Source: Sulfuricurvum sp. 17-40-25
GTDB lineage: Bacteria; Campylobacterota; Campylobacteria; Campylobacterales; Sulfurimonadaceae
Reading direction: 5' to 3'
Length of the DNA stretch: 63,872 bases
NCBI GenBank assembly: GCA_002282015.1
Contig: NCIJ01000005.1
Location: 64,598 to 128,469 of the forward strand
Shown: positions 46,674 to 53,954 of the stretch, piece after piece
Layout of the letters: each line of letters opens with the position of its first letter
Numbering within the stretch: the stretch's first letter is position 1
The notes under the pieces: generated by a model
What the model saw: the letters and a program-made list of their open reading frames with translations, nothing else
Databases searched by the model: none
What the model was told of the DNA's origin: nothing
Made by a program: the position numbers and the translations under genes

Positions 46674-47773
46674 TGTTTACCCCCAGTTACTCTTAGTTTC
46701 TTTTTCGCTTCGTGCACGCTAATCGCACCCTCATCTAACATTTGAACCATATCCCTATAGCGAGAGTCATTTTTCATGGCAAGAAGAACGCTCAGCTCTT
46801 TTGCTGTTGTTGCTGTATCCCAAAATGCTTTACCTTTTTTTCGAGGTCGATGTTTCCATAACCATCGCAGTATTTCACTCACTGCTGCACCTAAGAGCAT
46901 AACAAAAGCATACGTTGCATACCGTTTCCACGACGTATCATGGCTTAATGATTGAGTATCTAGGAGATTAGAGGCAACGTACCCTTTTTGCACCTCTATC
47001 GTAATGGGTTGTGAGCGTAAAATTTTCGTTTTGTGCCTCTTCGTATCAAAAACACTCAGATTAAAAGAGGGAATCACATAGCTTTTTTCAGCCACGAGGG
47101 CAAATTCTTGACGGATCTCTCCCTCATAGCCATTGACTCCCAAAGTAAGCTCACGATACGCAGGCTCGCTAAAATGTTTCACTCCGCTGATGTTGAGCTC
47201 ATAGGGGACAAATTCGTTTAGGTTTCCATGTCCACGAACATACAAACTCAAATGAACCGGTTCATGGGAACGTACTTTGACTTTATCTACTCCCACATCA
47301 AGCGTAATCTCTCCGCTCAAATCCGCTGTATTTTCCAAAACGCTGATCTTCACGCTTGGGATAATGGCTTTTTCATCGTTAAAATCGTATTTTTTAACAT
47401 TATCGCGTCCGAGAGAAGCATTCTCAATGGATGCAAACGTCGTATGTCGGATTAGCGCATCAAACCGTATATCCAACGCTCCGGCTACTATAGGGGTAAT
47501 CAAAACATCAAACTGCAAGACTCGCTTACCATTACTGACACGATCATCCTGTGTCACCATAGACGCTTTATACTCTTTTAAACTTGTTGGTTTAAATACA
47601 ACCGTATAATCGCCGGCACTGGTATCAAAAAGACATTGATAGCGTATGATTGCGCCTTCTCCTACGTGCAATTGTGTGGGTGCTTTGAGCACGCTCCAGT
47701 GATATTGTGCCGCATTGAGTGACATCACTATCAATAGCCACAAAAGTCCTATTTTACCAAGGCTTTGTCTCAT
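46670..47773 (-). CDS. BatD-like membrane protein
   Basis: 367 residues with a signal peptide (GLLWLLIVMSLNAAQ), beta-rich extracytoplasmic part with repeated patterns (VGEGAIIRYQCLFDT, VRSHEPVHLSLYVRGHGNLN), a membrane segment near residue 280 (YATYAFVMLLGAAVSEILRW) and a short cytoplasmic tail. The pattern is that of BatD (oxygen-tolerance family). It overlaps batB by 20 bp at its start. The name comes from context and architecture. Confidence 0.7.
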   Translation of the reverse strand: MRQSLGKIGLLWLLIVMSLNAAQYHWSVLKAPTQLHVGEGAIIRYQCLFDTSAGDYTVVFKPTSLKEYKASMVTQDDRVSNGKRVLQFDVLITPIVAGALDIRFDALIRHTTFASIENASLGRDNVKKYDFNDEKAIIPSVKISVLENTADLSGEITLDVGVDKVKVRSHEPVHLSLYVRGHGNLNEFVPYELNISGVKHFSEPAYRELTLGVNGYEGEIRQEFALVAEKSYVIPSFNLSVFDTKRHKTKILRSQPITIEVQKGYVASNLLDTQSLSHDTSWKRYATYAFVMLLGAAVSEILRWLWKHRPRKKGKAFWDTATTAKELSVLLAMKNDSRYRDMVQMLDEGAISVHEAKKKLRVTGGKQ

Positions 47774-49289
47774 TGATACTCCTTTGATTAATCAGTTCGT
47801 ATTGCGTGGAGCTTAAGCGTGCTTTTCCCTGAGACATTGATAATCTCGGGTCACTTTCAACTTTTTTTCCCTCATCACCACCGCCACCGGAAGCCATATC
47901 GCTTTTCATATTACTGCCGCCTCCTTGTTTGGTCGGTTTTGACTCTCCCTTTGGGGAACCGGCTTGGGCTTGGAATTTATCATTTTTTTCTTTTCGTACA
48001 TTGAGACTTTTTTGTTCTACCCCATGAGCAATAAAACGCATATTATCATCTGCTTCTTTAGAATAATTCAGCGTTAACGATTTGAGAAACGCATCTTTGG
48101 CATTCTCAAATTCTTGCAAACGTATGTAACAGTTACCGCTATTGTAATAAAGGGTCGCTTTGAAAATCGGATCGTTTGATCGTATCCCTTGATATAGGGC
48201 AAGTGCCTCATTGTATTTTCCTGCTTTATACAGGGCGGTTGCTTGATTGTATTTTGCTTTTGGTGTTTGTACATGACTGTAAAACTTGGCAGAACGTTCA
48301 TAGTGCCCTTGTTCAAAACTTTTTTTAGCACCGTACAAATAGGCAAAATCAAGCATCCCTGCATTGGAAGAGACTCCAATCAGTGCTAATAGAACCAAGA
48401 CTCCGCGAGAGATCTTTACTCCGATATTCGTCATAGCGAGCATGAAAGAGATCACTGCCAACACTAATGGAAGATAAAAAAGTTCCTGATATCGCATGAC
48501 GGTTGATTTGCCTTGAAAATCATCGGTACGTGATTGATCTATGAGCTCTAAAACAGCACTTACATCTGCCCCTTCGATCATCTTGCCACCGCTGGCTTCT
48601 ACTAGCTCTGCTATAGCATCGTTGCGTGAGCTCACCACTATATGACCATTTTCGTCTTTTAGCGTGCCCTCACCTTCTTGCAAGGTACTTCCTTGTGCCG
48701 TTCCCAACATCACAACGTTCACTCGTAGATTATTGTCGCGTACAAAATCAGCTTCTTTAGCATACGAGGATTCATCCCCTCCATCGGTGAGAAGAATTAC
48801 CAAGGGCTGTTTGGCATACGACATTTTGCGCGCAAGCTCAAGAGCACTCATGACCTGCGTCCCCTTGGTAATGATCTGCGATTCGTCCAATGAGCCAAAA
48901 AGATGCGCTAATAATTCCGTATCTTTGGTCAACGGCGAGAGGATAATAGCACTGGTCGTAAAGCCGATCACCCCAAAGCGATCTCGCACATCACTGCGTA
49001 CAACCTCGTGAAGTAATGCTTTAGCCGCACCCAGACGGCTTGGAACAATATCCGTAGCACGCATCGAATACGATAGATCTACCGCGATGATGACATCCGA
49101 TCCCATCTCTTCAATCGATACCGGTTTTTGCTCCAGTACCGGTCGAGCCAATGCCACGATGACCAAAGCAATAGAGAGTAAAAGCCACTTTTGTGATCCA
49201 TCCGCTCGGTAACTAAAACGTCGTACCGCCATCCAATACACAGGAAGTATTCCCAATGCCAACAACCATACAGGATTCAGGATAGTCAT
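47754..49289 (-). CDS. BatB/BatC-like von Willebrand A protein with TPR
   Basis: 511 residues from the ATG at 49289, which overlaps the batA stop (TGATG); a longer upstream frame lies inside batA. Membrane segments near the N-terminus, then a von Willebrand A domain with metal site DLSYSMRATD, VILLTDGGDESSYAK, a membrane segment near 280, and a C-terminal TPR part (YNQATALYKAGKYNEALALY, YYNSGNCYIRLQEFENAKDAF). The fusion of BatB and BatC in one chain is seen in other genomes. Bat proteins give aerotolerance in Bacteroides; the role here is unproven. Confidence 0.85.
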   Translation of the reverse strand: MTILNPVWLLALGILPVYWMAVRRFSYRADGSQKWLLLSIALVIVALARPVLEQKPVSIEEMGSDVIIAVDLSYSMRATDIVPSRLGAAKALLHEVVRSDVRDRFGVIGFTTSAIILSPLTKDTELLAHLFGSLDESQIITKGTQVMSALELARKMSYAKQPLVILLTDGGDESSYAKEADFVRDNNLRVNVVMLGTAQGSTLQEGEGTLKDENGHIVVSSRNDAIAELVEASGGKMIEGADVSAVLELIDQSRTDDFQGKSTVMRYQELFYLPLVLAVISFMLAMTNIGVKISRGVLVLLALIGVSSNAGMLDFAYLYGAKKSFEQGHYERSAKFYSHVQTPKAKYNQATALYKAGKYNEALALYQGIRSNDPIFKATLYYNSGNCYIRLQEFENAKDAFLKSLTLNYSKEADDNMRFIAHGVEQKSLNVRKEKNDKFQAQAGSPKGESKPTKQGGGSNMKSDMASGGGGDEGKKVESDPRLSMSQGKARLSSTQYELINQRSINETKPW

Positions 49290-50251
49290 CACAACACCCC
49301 TCTTCGTCGCCATAGGATCAAGCCTAATACCAACAGTGACGAAGCCAAAAACCATTGAAAATAATGATCTTCCAAAATATTAGGAGCGCTTTTGATCCGT
49401 GAACGCTCCATACTATCGATCTCATCATAGACCTCTTGGAGTTCTTTGGCATTGGTGGCGGCAAAAAACTTACCCTTACCATCCCGTGCCAACTGTGCGA
49501 GCAGTGCATTGTCAAACTCTCCCTTTATACCAATGCCTATCGTATAAAGTCGAATATTGTTTTTACGTACCATCTCTATGGCTTCTTTTGGAGAGATCGA
49601 ACCGCTATTATGTTCTCCATCCGTCAATAAAATAATCACTTTAGATGCCGCTTTTGAATCTCGCAAAGCACGTACACCCATTGCGATTCCCTCACCTATA
49701 GCAGTGTTTTGCCCCGCCATTCCATAGCTTAGATACCCGATCATCTGAGCGATAATTTCTTTTTCATAGGTGATAGGAGACGCGATAAAAGCAAAATCAC
49801 CAAATTCCACAACACCGATATTATCTTGAGCGCGTTTCATCACAAAATCACTGGCGATCTTTTGCACGATCTCAAATCGGCTCTCACGGCTTCCTTCCTC
49901 ACCAAAGCCCGATGCATTCATCGATCCGCTGCCATCAATCGAGAGTACAATATCGACTCCGTTACGGTTACGAGGATCAGAAAAATCCACCATCACAGGA
50001 GTTGCCAACGCCCCTACCATCAGCGTCACGGCCAAAGCGTTGAGCAGCCAATCAAGATTGCGCCATTTGTTAAGTTTGGTAAAAAAATGAAGGTGGGGAA
50101 AATAGTGCTGTCTAACAGAGACCTTGCAACGGTATAAGCAATACATTAATAGCGGAAGCACTAACCCAGCAATAGGAAAATTAAAAAGCCAACTGTTCAT
50201 GTCGTGAATTATATCAAAATACGCTAAAACATCCCATACTATTGACATCAA
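49289..50251 (-). CDS. BatA-like von Willebrand A protein
   Basis: 320 residues. Two N-terminal membrane segments, von Willebrand A domain with the metal-ion site DGSGSMNASG (DxSxS), VILLTDGEHNSGSISPKEA, and a C-terminal membrane segment (WFLASSLLVLGLILWRRR). First gene of the Bat operon. Divergent from the tRNA genes. Confidence 0.88.
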   Translation of the reverse strand: MMSIVWDVLAYFDIIHDMNSWLFNFPIAGLVLPLLMYCLYRCKVSVRQHYFPHLHFFTKLNKWRNLDWLLNALAVTLMVGALATPVMVDFSDPRNRNGVDIVLSIDGSGSMNASGFGEEGSRESRFEIVQKIASDFVMKRAQDNIGVVEFGDFAFIASPITYEKEIIAQMIGYLSYGMAGQNTAIGEGIAMGVRALRDSKAASKVIILLTDGEHNSGSISPKEAIEMVRKNNIRLYTIGIGIKGEFDNALLAQLARDGKGKFFAATNAKELQEVYDEIDSMERSRIKSAPNILEDHYFQWFLASSLLVLGLILWRRRGVL

Positions 50252-50270
50252 AGCTTATATTCACTATAAT
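50242..50270 (+). promoter_or_regulatory. Perfect consensus promoter of the tRNA genes
   Basis: TTGACA at 50242-50247 and TATAAT at 50265-50270 with a 17-bp spacer: a perfect sigma-70 consensus, 43 bp before tRNA-Lys. Strong constant expression is expected. Confidence 0.85.
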
Positions 50271-50313
50271 TCCCGTCCACAAATCATGCTAACCGAATGA
50301 TTTAGTGCAGGTT

Positions 50314-50389
50314 GTCCCGTTAGCTCAGCTGGTAGAGCATTTCACTTTTAATGAAGGGGTCGATGGTTCGAATCCATCACGGGACACCA
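50314..50389 (+). tRNA. tRNA-Lys (TTT)
   Basis: 76 bases with encoded CCA. Acceptor GTCCCGT pairs with ACGGGAC; D-arm TAGCTCAGCTGGTAGAGCA; anticodon loop CTTTTAA gives TTT; T-arm GGTTCGAATCC. All four arms fold. Confidence 0.97.
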
Positions 50390-50414
50390 TTTTTTATTTT
50401 CCACATTTTGTTGT

Positions 50415-50489
50415 GGCTCCATCATCTAACGGTTAGGATCCCAGGTTTTCATCCTGGTCACAGGGGTTCAAATCCCCTTGGAGTCACCA
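50415..50489 (+). tRNA. tRNA-Glu (TTC)
   Basis: 75 bases with encoded CCA. Acceptor GGCTCCA pairs with TGGAGTC (one G-T); anticodon stem CCAGG/CCTGG with loop TTTTCAT gives TTC; T-arm has GGTTCAAATCC. The last 17 bases are repeated at 51396-51412. Confidence 0.97.
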
Positions 50490-50534
50490 CTACACTTTCC
50501 CTACACAGCGTACTTTAAACCACTTTAAGCTTTA
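50473..50534 (+). repeat. Direct repeat, copy in the tRNA-Glu 3' end
   Basis: 62 bases starting in the T-arm of tRNA-Glu and running 45 bases past its CCA. Matches 51396-51457 at 59 of 62 positions; the three differences lie just after CCA. Confidence 0.9.
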
Positions 50535-50591
50535 CTCGGTGACCGATTGAATCTCCACTTTTTTCTTTAAGTTTCAATTACAAATTAAAAA

Positions 50592-50927
50592 TTAAAAATT
50601 TTTGCAAAGATGGGCAATTACAGCATCATATTCAAGCGATGTAAGTTTCGCAATTTTCTCTTTTATTCTCATTTTTGAAAGAGCTCGGATTTGATTGATT
50701 AAAATATCCGAATCTTCTTTGAGACCATCTCGTTTTAAAATTCTGATTCTGTATGGATCCATATTATCAATAAGATCCGCTGAAAGAGGCATAAGGATGA
50801 CTGTATCTAAGATAGCATTTTCATCATCCCCTGAGATGATTACGGCAGGTCTGATTTTGCCTACTTCATCACCTTTTTTAGGGTAAAGATTGACGATGAC
50901 AATATCACCTCTATTTAAGTCCATCAT
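50592..50927 (-). CDS. MazF/PemK-family endoribonuclease toxin
   Basis: 111 residues. The fold starts NRGDIVIVNLYPKKGDEVGKIRPAVIIS, with the conserved Gly-Asp-Ile and the Arg-Pro-Ala/Val strand with catalytic Arg; IILMPLSADL-like strand and ILINQIRALSKMRI follow. Toxins of this family cut mRNA at short sequences. The start overlaps the antitoxin gene by 17 bp. Two neighbouring ATG codons are possible starts. Intact, so probably working. Confidence 0.9.
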   Translation of the reverse strand: MMDLNRGDIVIVNLYPKKGDEVGKIRPAVIISGDDENAILDTVILMPLSADLIDNMDPYRIRILKRDGLKEDSDILINQIRALSKMRIKEKIAKLTSLEYDAVIAHLCKNF

Positions 50928-51159
50928 CTACTCCAAGCTCTGCAAATTCCAAATCTTGATGATTTTTTAGTTTATGCAGTTTTGCAAGTTTTTCTTCTCG
51001 ATCGATTTTTTCGATGATTGGCAAGATAAAGCTTTCATATTTTGAAGAAATAAAATATCCCACAGTAGTATGCGCTCTTCTATCGACGATTTCAGCCACA
51101 TCCATAATTTTCATTAAAGAAGGTTTGTTTTGAATATCAGTTACACCATACGTTAACAT
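50911..51159 (-). CDS. Phd-like antitoxin
   Basis: 82 residues. The N-terminal part (VTDIQNKPSLMKIMDVAEIV, then TTVGYFISSKYE) has the Phd/YefM pattern for DNA binding and dimerisation; the C-terminal charged helix (EEKLAKLHKLKNHQDLEFAE) would wrap the toxin. First gene of the pair. Autoregulation is expected from the family. Confidence 0.82.
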   Translation of the reverse strand: MLTYGVTDIQNKPSLMKIMDVAEIVDRRAHTTVGYFISSKYESFILPIIEKIDREEKLAKLHKLKNHQDLEFAELGVDDGLK

Positions 51160-51192
51160 CTAATATCCTTTTTTTGTATTTAATCTATGTGT

Positions 51193-51198
51193 ATTATA
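51193..51198 (-). promoter_or_regulatory. Candidate -10 box of the toxin-antitoxin pair
   Basis: TATAAT on the minus strand, 33 bp before the antitoxin ATG; no convincing -35 box. Confidence 0.4.
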
Positions 51199-51272
51199 TC
51201 TTATATTTATTACCTTAGTTACTAGAATATACTTTTATGCTTATATTGGGATTTTTGAGAAAGCGCTTATGG

Positions 51273-51302
51273 TTGACTTTTCAACTTTAAACCTGATAGA
51301 AT
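51273..51302 (+). promoter_or_regulatory. Promoter-like sequence without a gene
   Basis: TTGACT at 51273-51278 and TAGAAT at 51297-51302 with 18 bp between, on the plus strand. A transcript would run through two hairpins (51323-51337 and 51386-51413) but no reading frame. Confidence 0.35.
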
Positions 51303-51385
51303 ACTTACAAATTTGGTACACAAATGTGTGACACATTCGGTGTTTGCTCTTCTAAAAAACCCTTATTTAGGGGATTGTAAAAATA

Positions 51386-51413
51386 TGGTGACTCTCCCCT
51401 TGGAGTCACCATA
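51386..51413. repeat. Perfect 10-bp stem hairpin at the second repeat copy
   Basis: ATGGTGACTC and GAGTCACCAT are exact reverse complements with an 8-base loop (51396-51403). The right arm is the tRNA-Glu acceptor end in the repeat. No T-run follows. Confidence 0.65.
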
Positions 51414-51457
51414 ACATTTTCCCTACACAGCGTACTTTAAACCACTTTAAGCTTTAT
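51396..51457 (+). repeat. Direct repeat, distal copy
   Basis: 62 bases matching 50473-50534 at 59 positions. Contains the last 17 bases of tRNA-Glu including CCA, without the rest of the tRNA. Confidence 0.9.
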
Positions 51458-51499
51458 CATAAATGAACTTTTCAGCAAAAAAACAGCATTAGCTCATAT

Positions 51500-51904
51500 T
51501 TAAATCATATAAGAGAGTTTCAATAAAATCAACTTTGCCTTTTCGTAACTTAGAGTTGAAAGTGCGTACTCTTCGCTTCCGCTGACATCCAAAAATACTT
51601 GCCTGATAGCTCGTTCGTTATTTAAATAGCCCATACACCATTGGCTAAACACCCGAACCGTAATTTCTTTTTCTCCTATGACATGAATATCCTGATGTCT
51701 AGGGTCACTAAATATATTCTTTTGAAGCTGGTTTACCTCGGCTTCATTGCCTTCAATGCACTGTAAAAATTGCTTCCCATCAAAAATCATCATTCCAGAA
51801 ATGCCAAACTCATTATTGTTCGCGACACATTGCGTTAAAATCTTCTGTATTACATCAAAGTTGACCGTTTGAGTTGCGGTACTGGCATAAATCATTTGCT
51901 TCAT
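51500..51904 (-). CDS. BLUF-domain blue-light sensor
   Basis: 134 residues from the ATG at 51904, which has CGGAG upstream; a TTG two codons earlier is possible. A stand-alone BLUF domain: Tyr6 (IYAST), Asn30 (NNNEFGISG) and Gln48 (FLQCIEG) correspond to Tyr21, Asn45 and Gln63 of AppA, the residues that rearrange around the flavin in blue light; a Trp follows in SQWCMGYL. The rest is the usual C-terminal helix pair. There is no output domain, so it must act through a partner. Confidence 0.92.
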   Translation of the reverse strand: MKQMIYASTATQTVNFDVIQKILTQCVANNNEFGISGMMIFDGKQFLQCIEGNEAEVNQLQKNIFSDPRHQDIHVIGEKEITVRVFSQWCMGYLNNERAIRQVFLDVSGSEEYALSTLSYEKAKLILLKLSYMI

Positions 51905-51924
51905 ACTCAAATGCTCCGTTATAA

Positions 51925-51940
51925 ATTATACTAAAGTATA
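51925..51940 (-). promoter_or_regulatory. -10 box of the BLUF gene overlapped by a palindrome
   Basis: On the minus strand TATAAT at 51930-51925, about 20 bp before the BLUF ATG. It is overlapped by the palindrome TATACT-AA-AGTATA (51927-51940), a place where a repressor would block transcription. Confidence 0.45.
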
Positions 51941-51963
51941 TGCACTTATCACTGAAGGTGTTG

Positions 51964-53496
51964 TTATCGATACCACAATCGCATAACAGCCGCACCCAAT
52001 AACGCATAACTAAACTCAGTAATACCCGCCATCCATGCTCCAACAGCCCCCAATCCCAACATCAATGCTACAACAATAGGACGAAGTGCCTTTTGAATAT
52101 TTTGCCCGATACTCTCTAATTGCAAGGGTGACAATTCTACTACCAATTCTCCACGGCTTGCACGTCGAAGTGTCTCTCTGGCGGCATGCAGATCATCAGG
52201 AAGATGTTTAATCTCATCAAAAATACTCTCTATAATTGAATCTTTCATCCCTAATGCTCGTGGAATGTTGTTCTGTAAGATCGGGAGGATGTCTTTTATC
52301 CCATTAAAGTTTTCGATATAGGTGGTTCCCAATCCTTCGACGATGGCACTGACCCGCAAGATGTAAATCGCTTCTTGAGGAAGTTTAAAGGGAAGGCTTC
52401 GAGTCTGTTCCAGCACCTGAAACGCAAGTTCTTGCATACTGCTACTATCGAGTGTATCATTGGCAAAGATCTCAAACATCCGCTGTGTAAATTCGGCAAG
52501 TTCAGCTACCGGAGCATCATAGGCCACAGTTCCAAGACGTTTTGAGGCACTCACATATGCTTCATAATCTTGCTCATTAGCCGCACGTAAAAGCTCGATG
52601 ATCGCGATGCGTGTCGAATTGGGGACACGCTTAACCATACCAAAATCCAGCAGTACCAACTCCCCTTGCGGCGTAACGAGGAGATTTCCTGGATGAGGAT
52701 CCGCATGAAAATATCCACGTACGAGCATCTGATCGGTATAAAACCGCACCAGCTTATCAATTAGAGGAACAATATCAATACCGCTGCCAATAATACTCTC
52801 TCTATCATCAAACCGCCATCCCTCATGATAACTCATCACCAACGCATCATCGCAGCTGTACTGACTATACGCGACAGGAAATATCACTCCAGATGAGGCA
52901 TACATGTGTGAAAACTTTTCCAAATTAGCACGTTCTTGATTCATACTGCATTCTTGGACAATCATGATCGAAAATTCAGAGATAACCGACTCAACTGAGT
53001 GGCGAGTCGTATGGGAAAAAAGTGGTCTGAAGATAACATTAAAGAACGACATGATTTGTATGTCCGCACGAACACGTTTTTCTATCCCCTCACGTCGCAG
53101 TTTTACTGCAACTTTCGTATCCTCATCCAACCATGCCTCGTGCACCTGACCGATTGAGGCGGAAGCTATGGGAATGGGATTAAAACGAGTAAATGGCAGT
53201 ACGGGAAATGCTCTGGCCATAACCTTCTCATACTCTTTTTCAGACATACGAGGGAGGTCGTCATGGAGAGTTTTGAGCGCATTTAGATAGAGGGGATCAA
53301 AAAAATCATTACGGGTAGCTAGTACTTGAGCCAGCTTGATAAAACTTGCCCCAAGTACAGCAATCGTACTGGTAAGTTTTTGAGGAGATAATGGTGCTAC
53401 CCCTAAAAATCGGCTCTTTTTCTTAATCAGAAGATAAAATGAGAGGAGAAGTCGGAAGACACTCCACAGCCGATAGGGGGAATAAAGAAAATTCAT
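51964..53496 (-). CDS. UbiB/ABC1-family atypical kinase
   Basis: 510 residues. The family N-terminal segment is FIKLAQVLATRNDFFDP (usual KxGQ changed to KLAQ), then SASIGQVHEAWL, VAVKLRREGI with the ATP-site Lys, FHADPHPGNLLV and LLDFGMVKRV. C-terminal end has two hydrophobic stretches (VALMLGLGAVGAWMAGITEF). UbiB aids ubiquinone synthesis; this organism seems to use menaquinone, so another lipid-related role is likely. Overlaps the small upstream gene by 4 bp. Confidence 0.88.
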   Translation of the reverse strand: MNFLYSPYRLWSVFRLLLSFYLLIKKKSRFLGVAPLSPQKLTSTIAVLGASFIKLAQVLATRNDFFDPLYLNALKTLHDDLPRMSEKEYEKVMARAFPVLPFTRFNPIPIASASIGQVHEAWLDEDTKVAVKLRREGIEKRVRADIQIMSFFNVIFRPLFSHTTRHSVESVISEFSIMIVQECSMNQERANLEKFSHMYASSGVIFPVAYSQYSCDDALVMSYHEGWRFDDRESIIGSGIDIVPLIDKLVRFYTDQMLVRGYFHADPHPGNLLVTPQGELVLLDFGMVKRVPNSTRIAIIELLRAANEQDYEAYVSASKRLGTVAYDAPVAELAEFTQRMFEIFANDTLDSSSMQELAFQVLEQTRSLPFKLPQEAIYILRVSAIVEGLGTTYIENFNGIKDILPILQNNIPRALGMKDSIIESIFDEIKHLPDDLHAARETLRRASRGELVVELSPLQLESIGQNIQKALRPIVVALMLGLGAVGAWMAGITEFSYALLGAAVMRLWYR

Positions 53497-53747
53497 GGCT
53501 TGAGCGCTTCAATATCCTTTTTGGTTGCAAGACCGAGTTCTTCGATCACCTCTTTGATAGCTGTTTTTAGCTCTTCTTTGAGACGGGTTTCCTCATTTTC
53601 ACCTTTGGTTTTTAGGTTTTCCAAAAAGCTTTTAGACTCATCTGCGTTGAGTTTCCCTTTTTCTTCAAGTTTTTTGAGTTCTTCTTCTACTTTTTCTTTG
53701 ATCAATAACGCTCCACCCATTCCGGTGTAAAACAATTCTTTTAACAT
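53493..53747 (-). CDS. Small coiled-coil, phasin-like protein
   Basis: 84 residues, mostly charged heptads (KVEEELKKLEEKGKLNADES and on). An N-terminal hydrophobic start (MLKELFYTGMGGALLI). The pattern resembles the polyhydroxyalkanoate-granule/phasin-like family often coded beside UbiB kinases. The ATGA overlap with the ubiB-like gene implies joint function, perhaps as regulator or membrane adaptor of the kinase. Confidence 0.7.
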   Translation of the reverse strand: MLKELFYTGMGGALLIKEKVEEELKKLEEKGKLNADESKSFLENLKTKGENEETRLKEELKTAIKEVIEELGLATKKDIEALKP

Positions 53748-53954
53748 GACATACTCCTGTATAAATGATAGAACATTATAGAGCTAAACTGGACAATATC
53801 GGTACTCTTTTTTTGTCAACTGATATTTTCATCTACTCATAATAATCAGTATAACCTCTAACATCATCATCAACTGCCAAAAAACATCTACGAAAGTCGT
53901 CTGTAATATTTTATTATTCTCTTCTAAAATAAATTAAATAGTATAAGGGCTCAC

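Larger units (their letters stand above)
50473..51457. mobile_element. Possible small integrated element with a toxin-antitoxin pair
   Basis: The 62-bp direct repeats at both ends, one of which is the 3' end of a tRNA gene, are the classical trace of site-specific integration. Between them are only the PemK/Phd-type pair and about 230 bp of AT-rich sequence. No integrase or excisionase gene is visible, so it is either a decayed island, a passenger moved by another integrase, or a duplication with insertion. Confidence 0.5.
51160..51499. other. Gap between toxin-antitoxin pair and BLUF gene
   Basis: 340 bp with no protein-coding frame that I can support. It holds the -10 box of the pair, a plus-strand promoter-like TTGACT-18-TAGAAT, a small palindrome AATGTG-TGA-CACATT (51323-51337), a 10-bp stem hairpin (51386-51413) and the second repeat copy (51396-51457). 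Confidence 0.6.

Noticed and set aside
50473-51457. Prophage or integrative element with its own integrase
   Set aside because: No recombinase, excisionase or phage gene is present between or near the repeats.
53748-53954. TPP riboswitch before the thiamine genes
   Set aside because: The expected CTGAGA and ACCCTT...GAACCTGAT elements are not in this region; it is plain AT-rich sequence.
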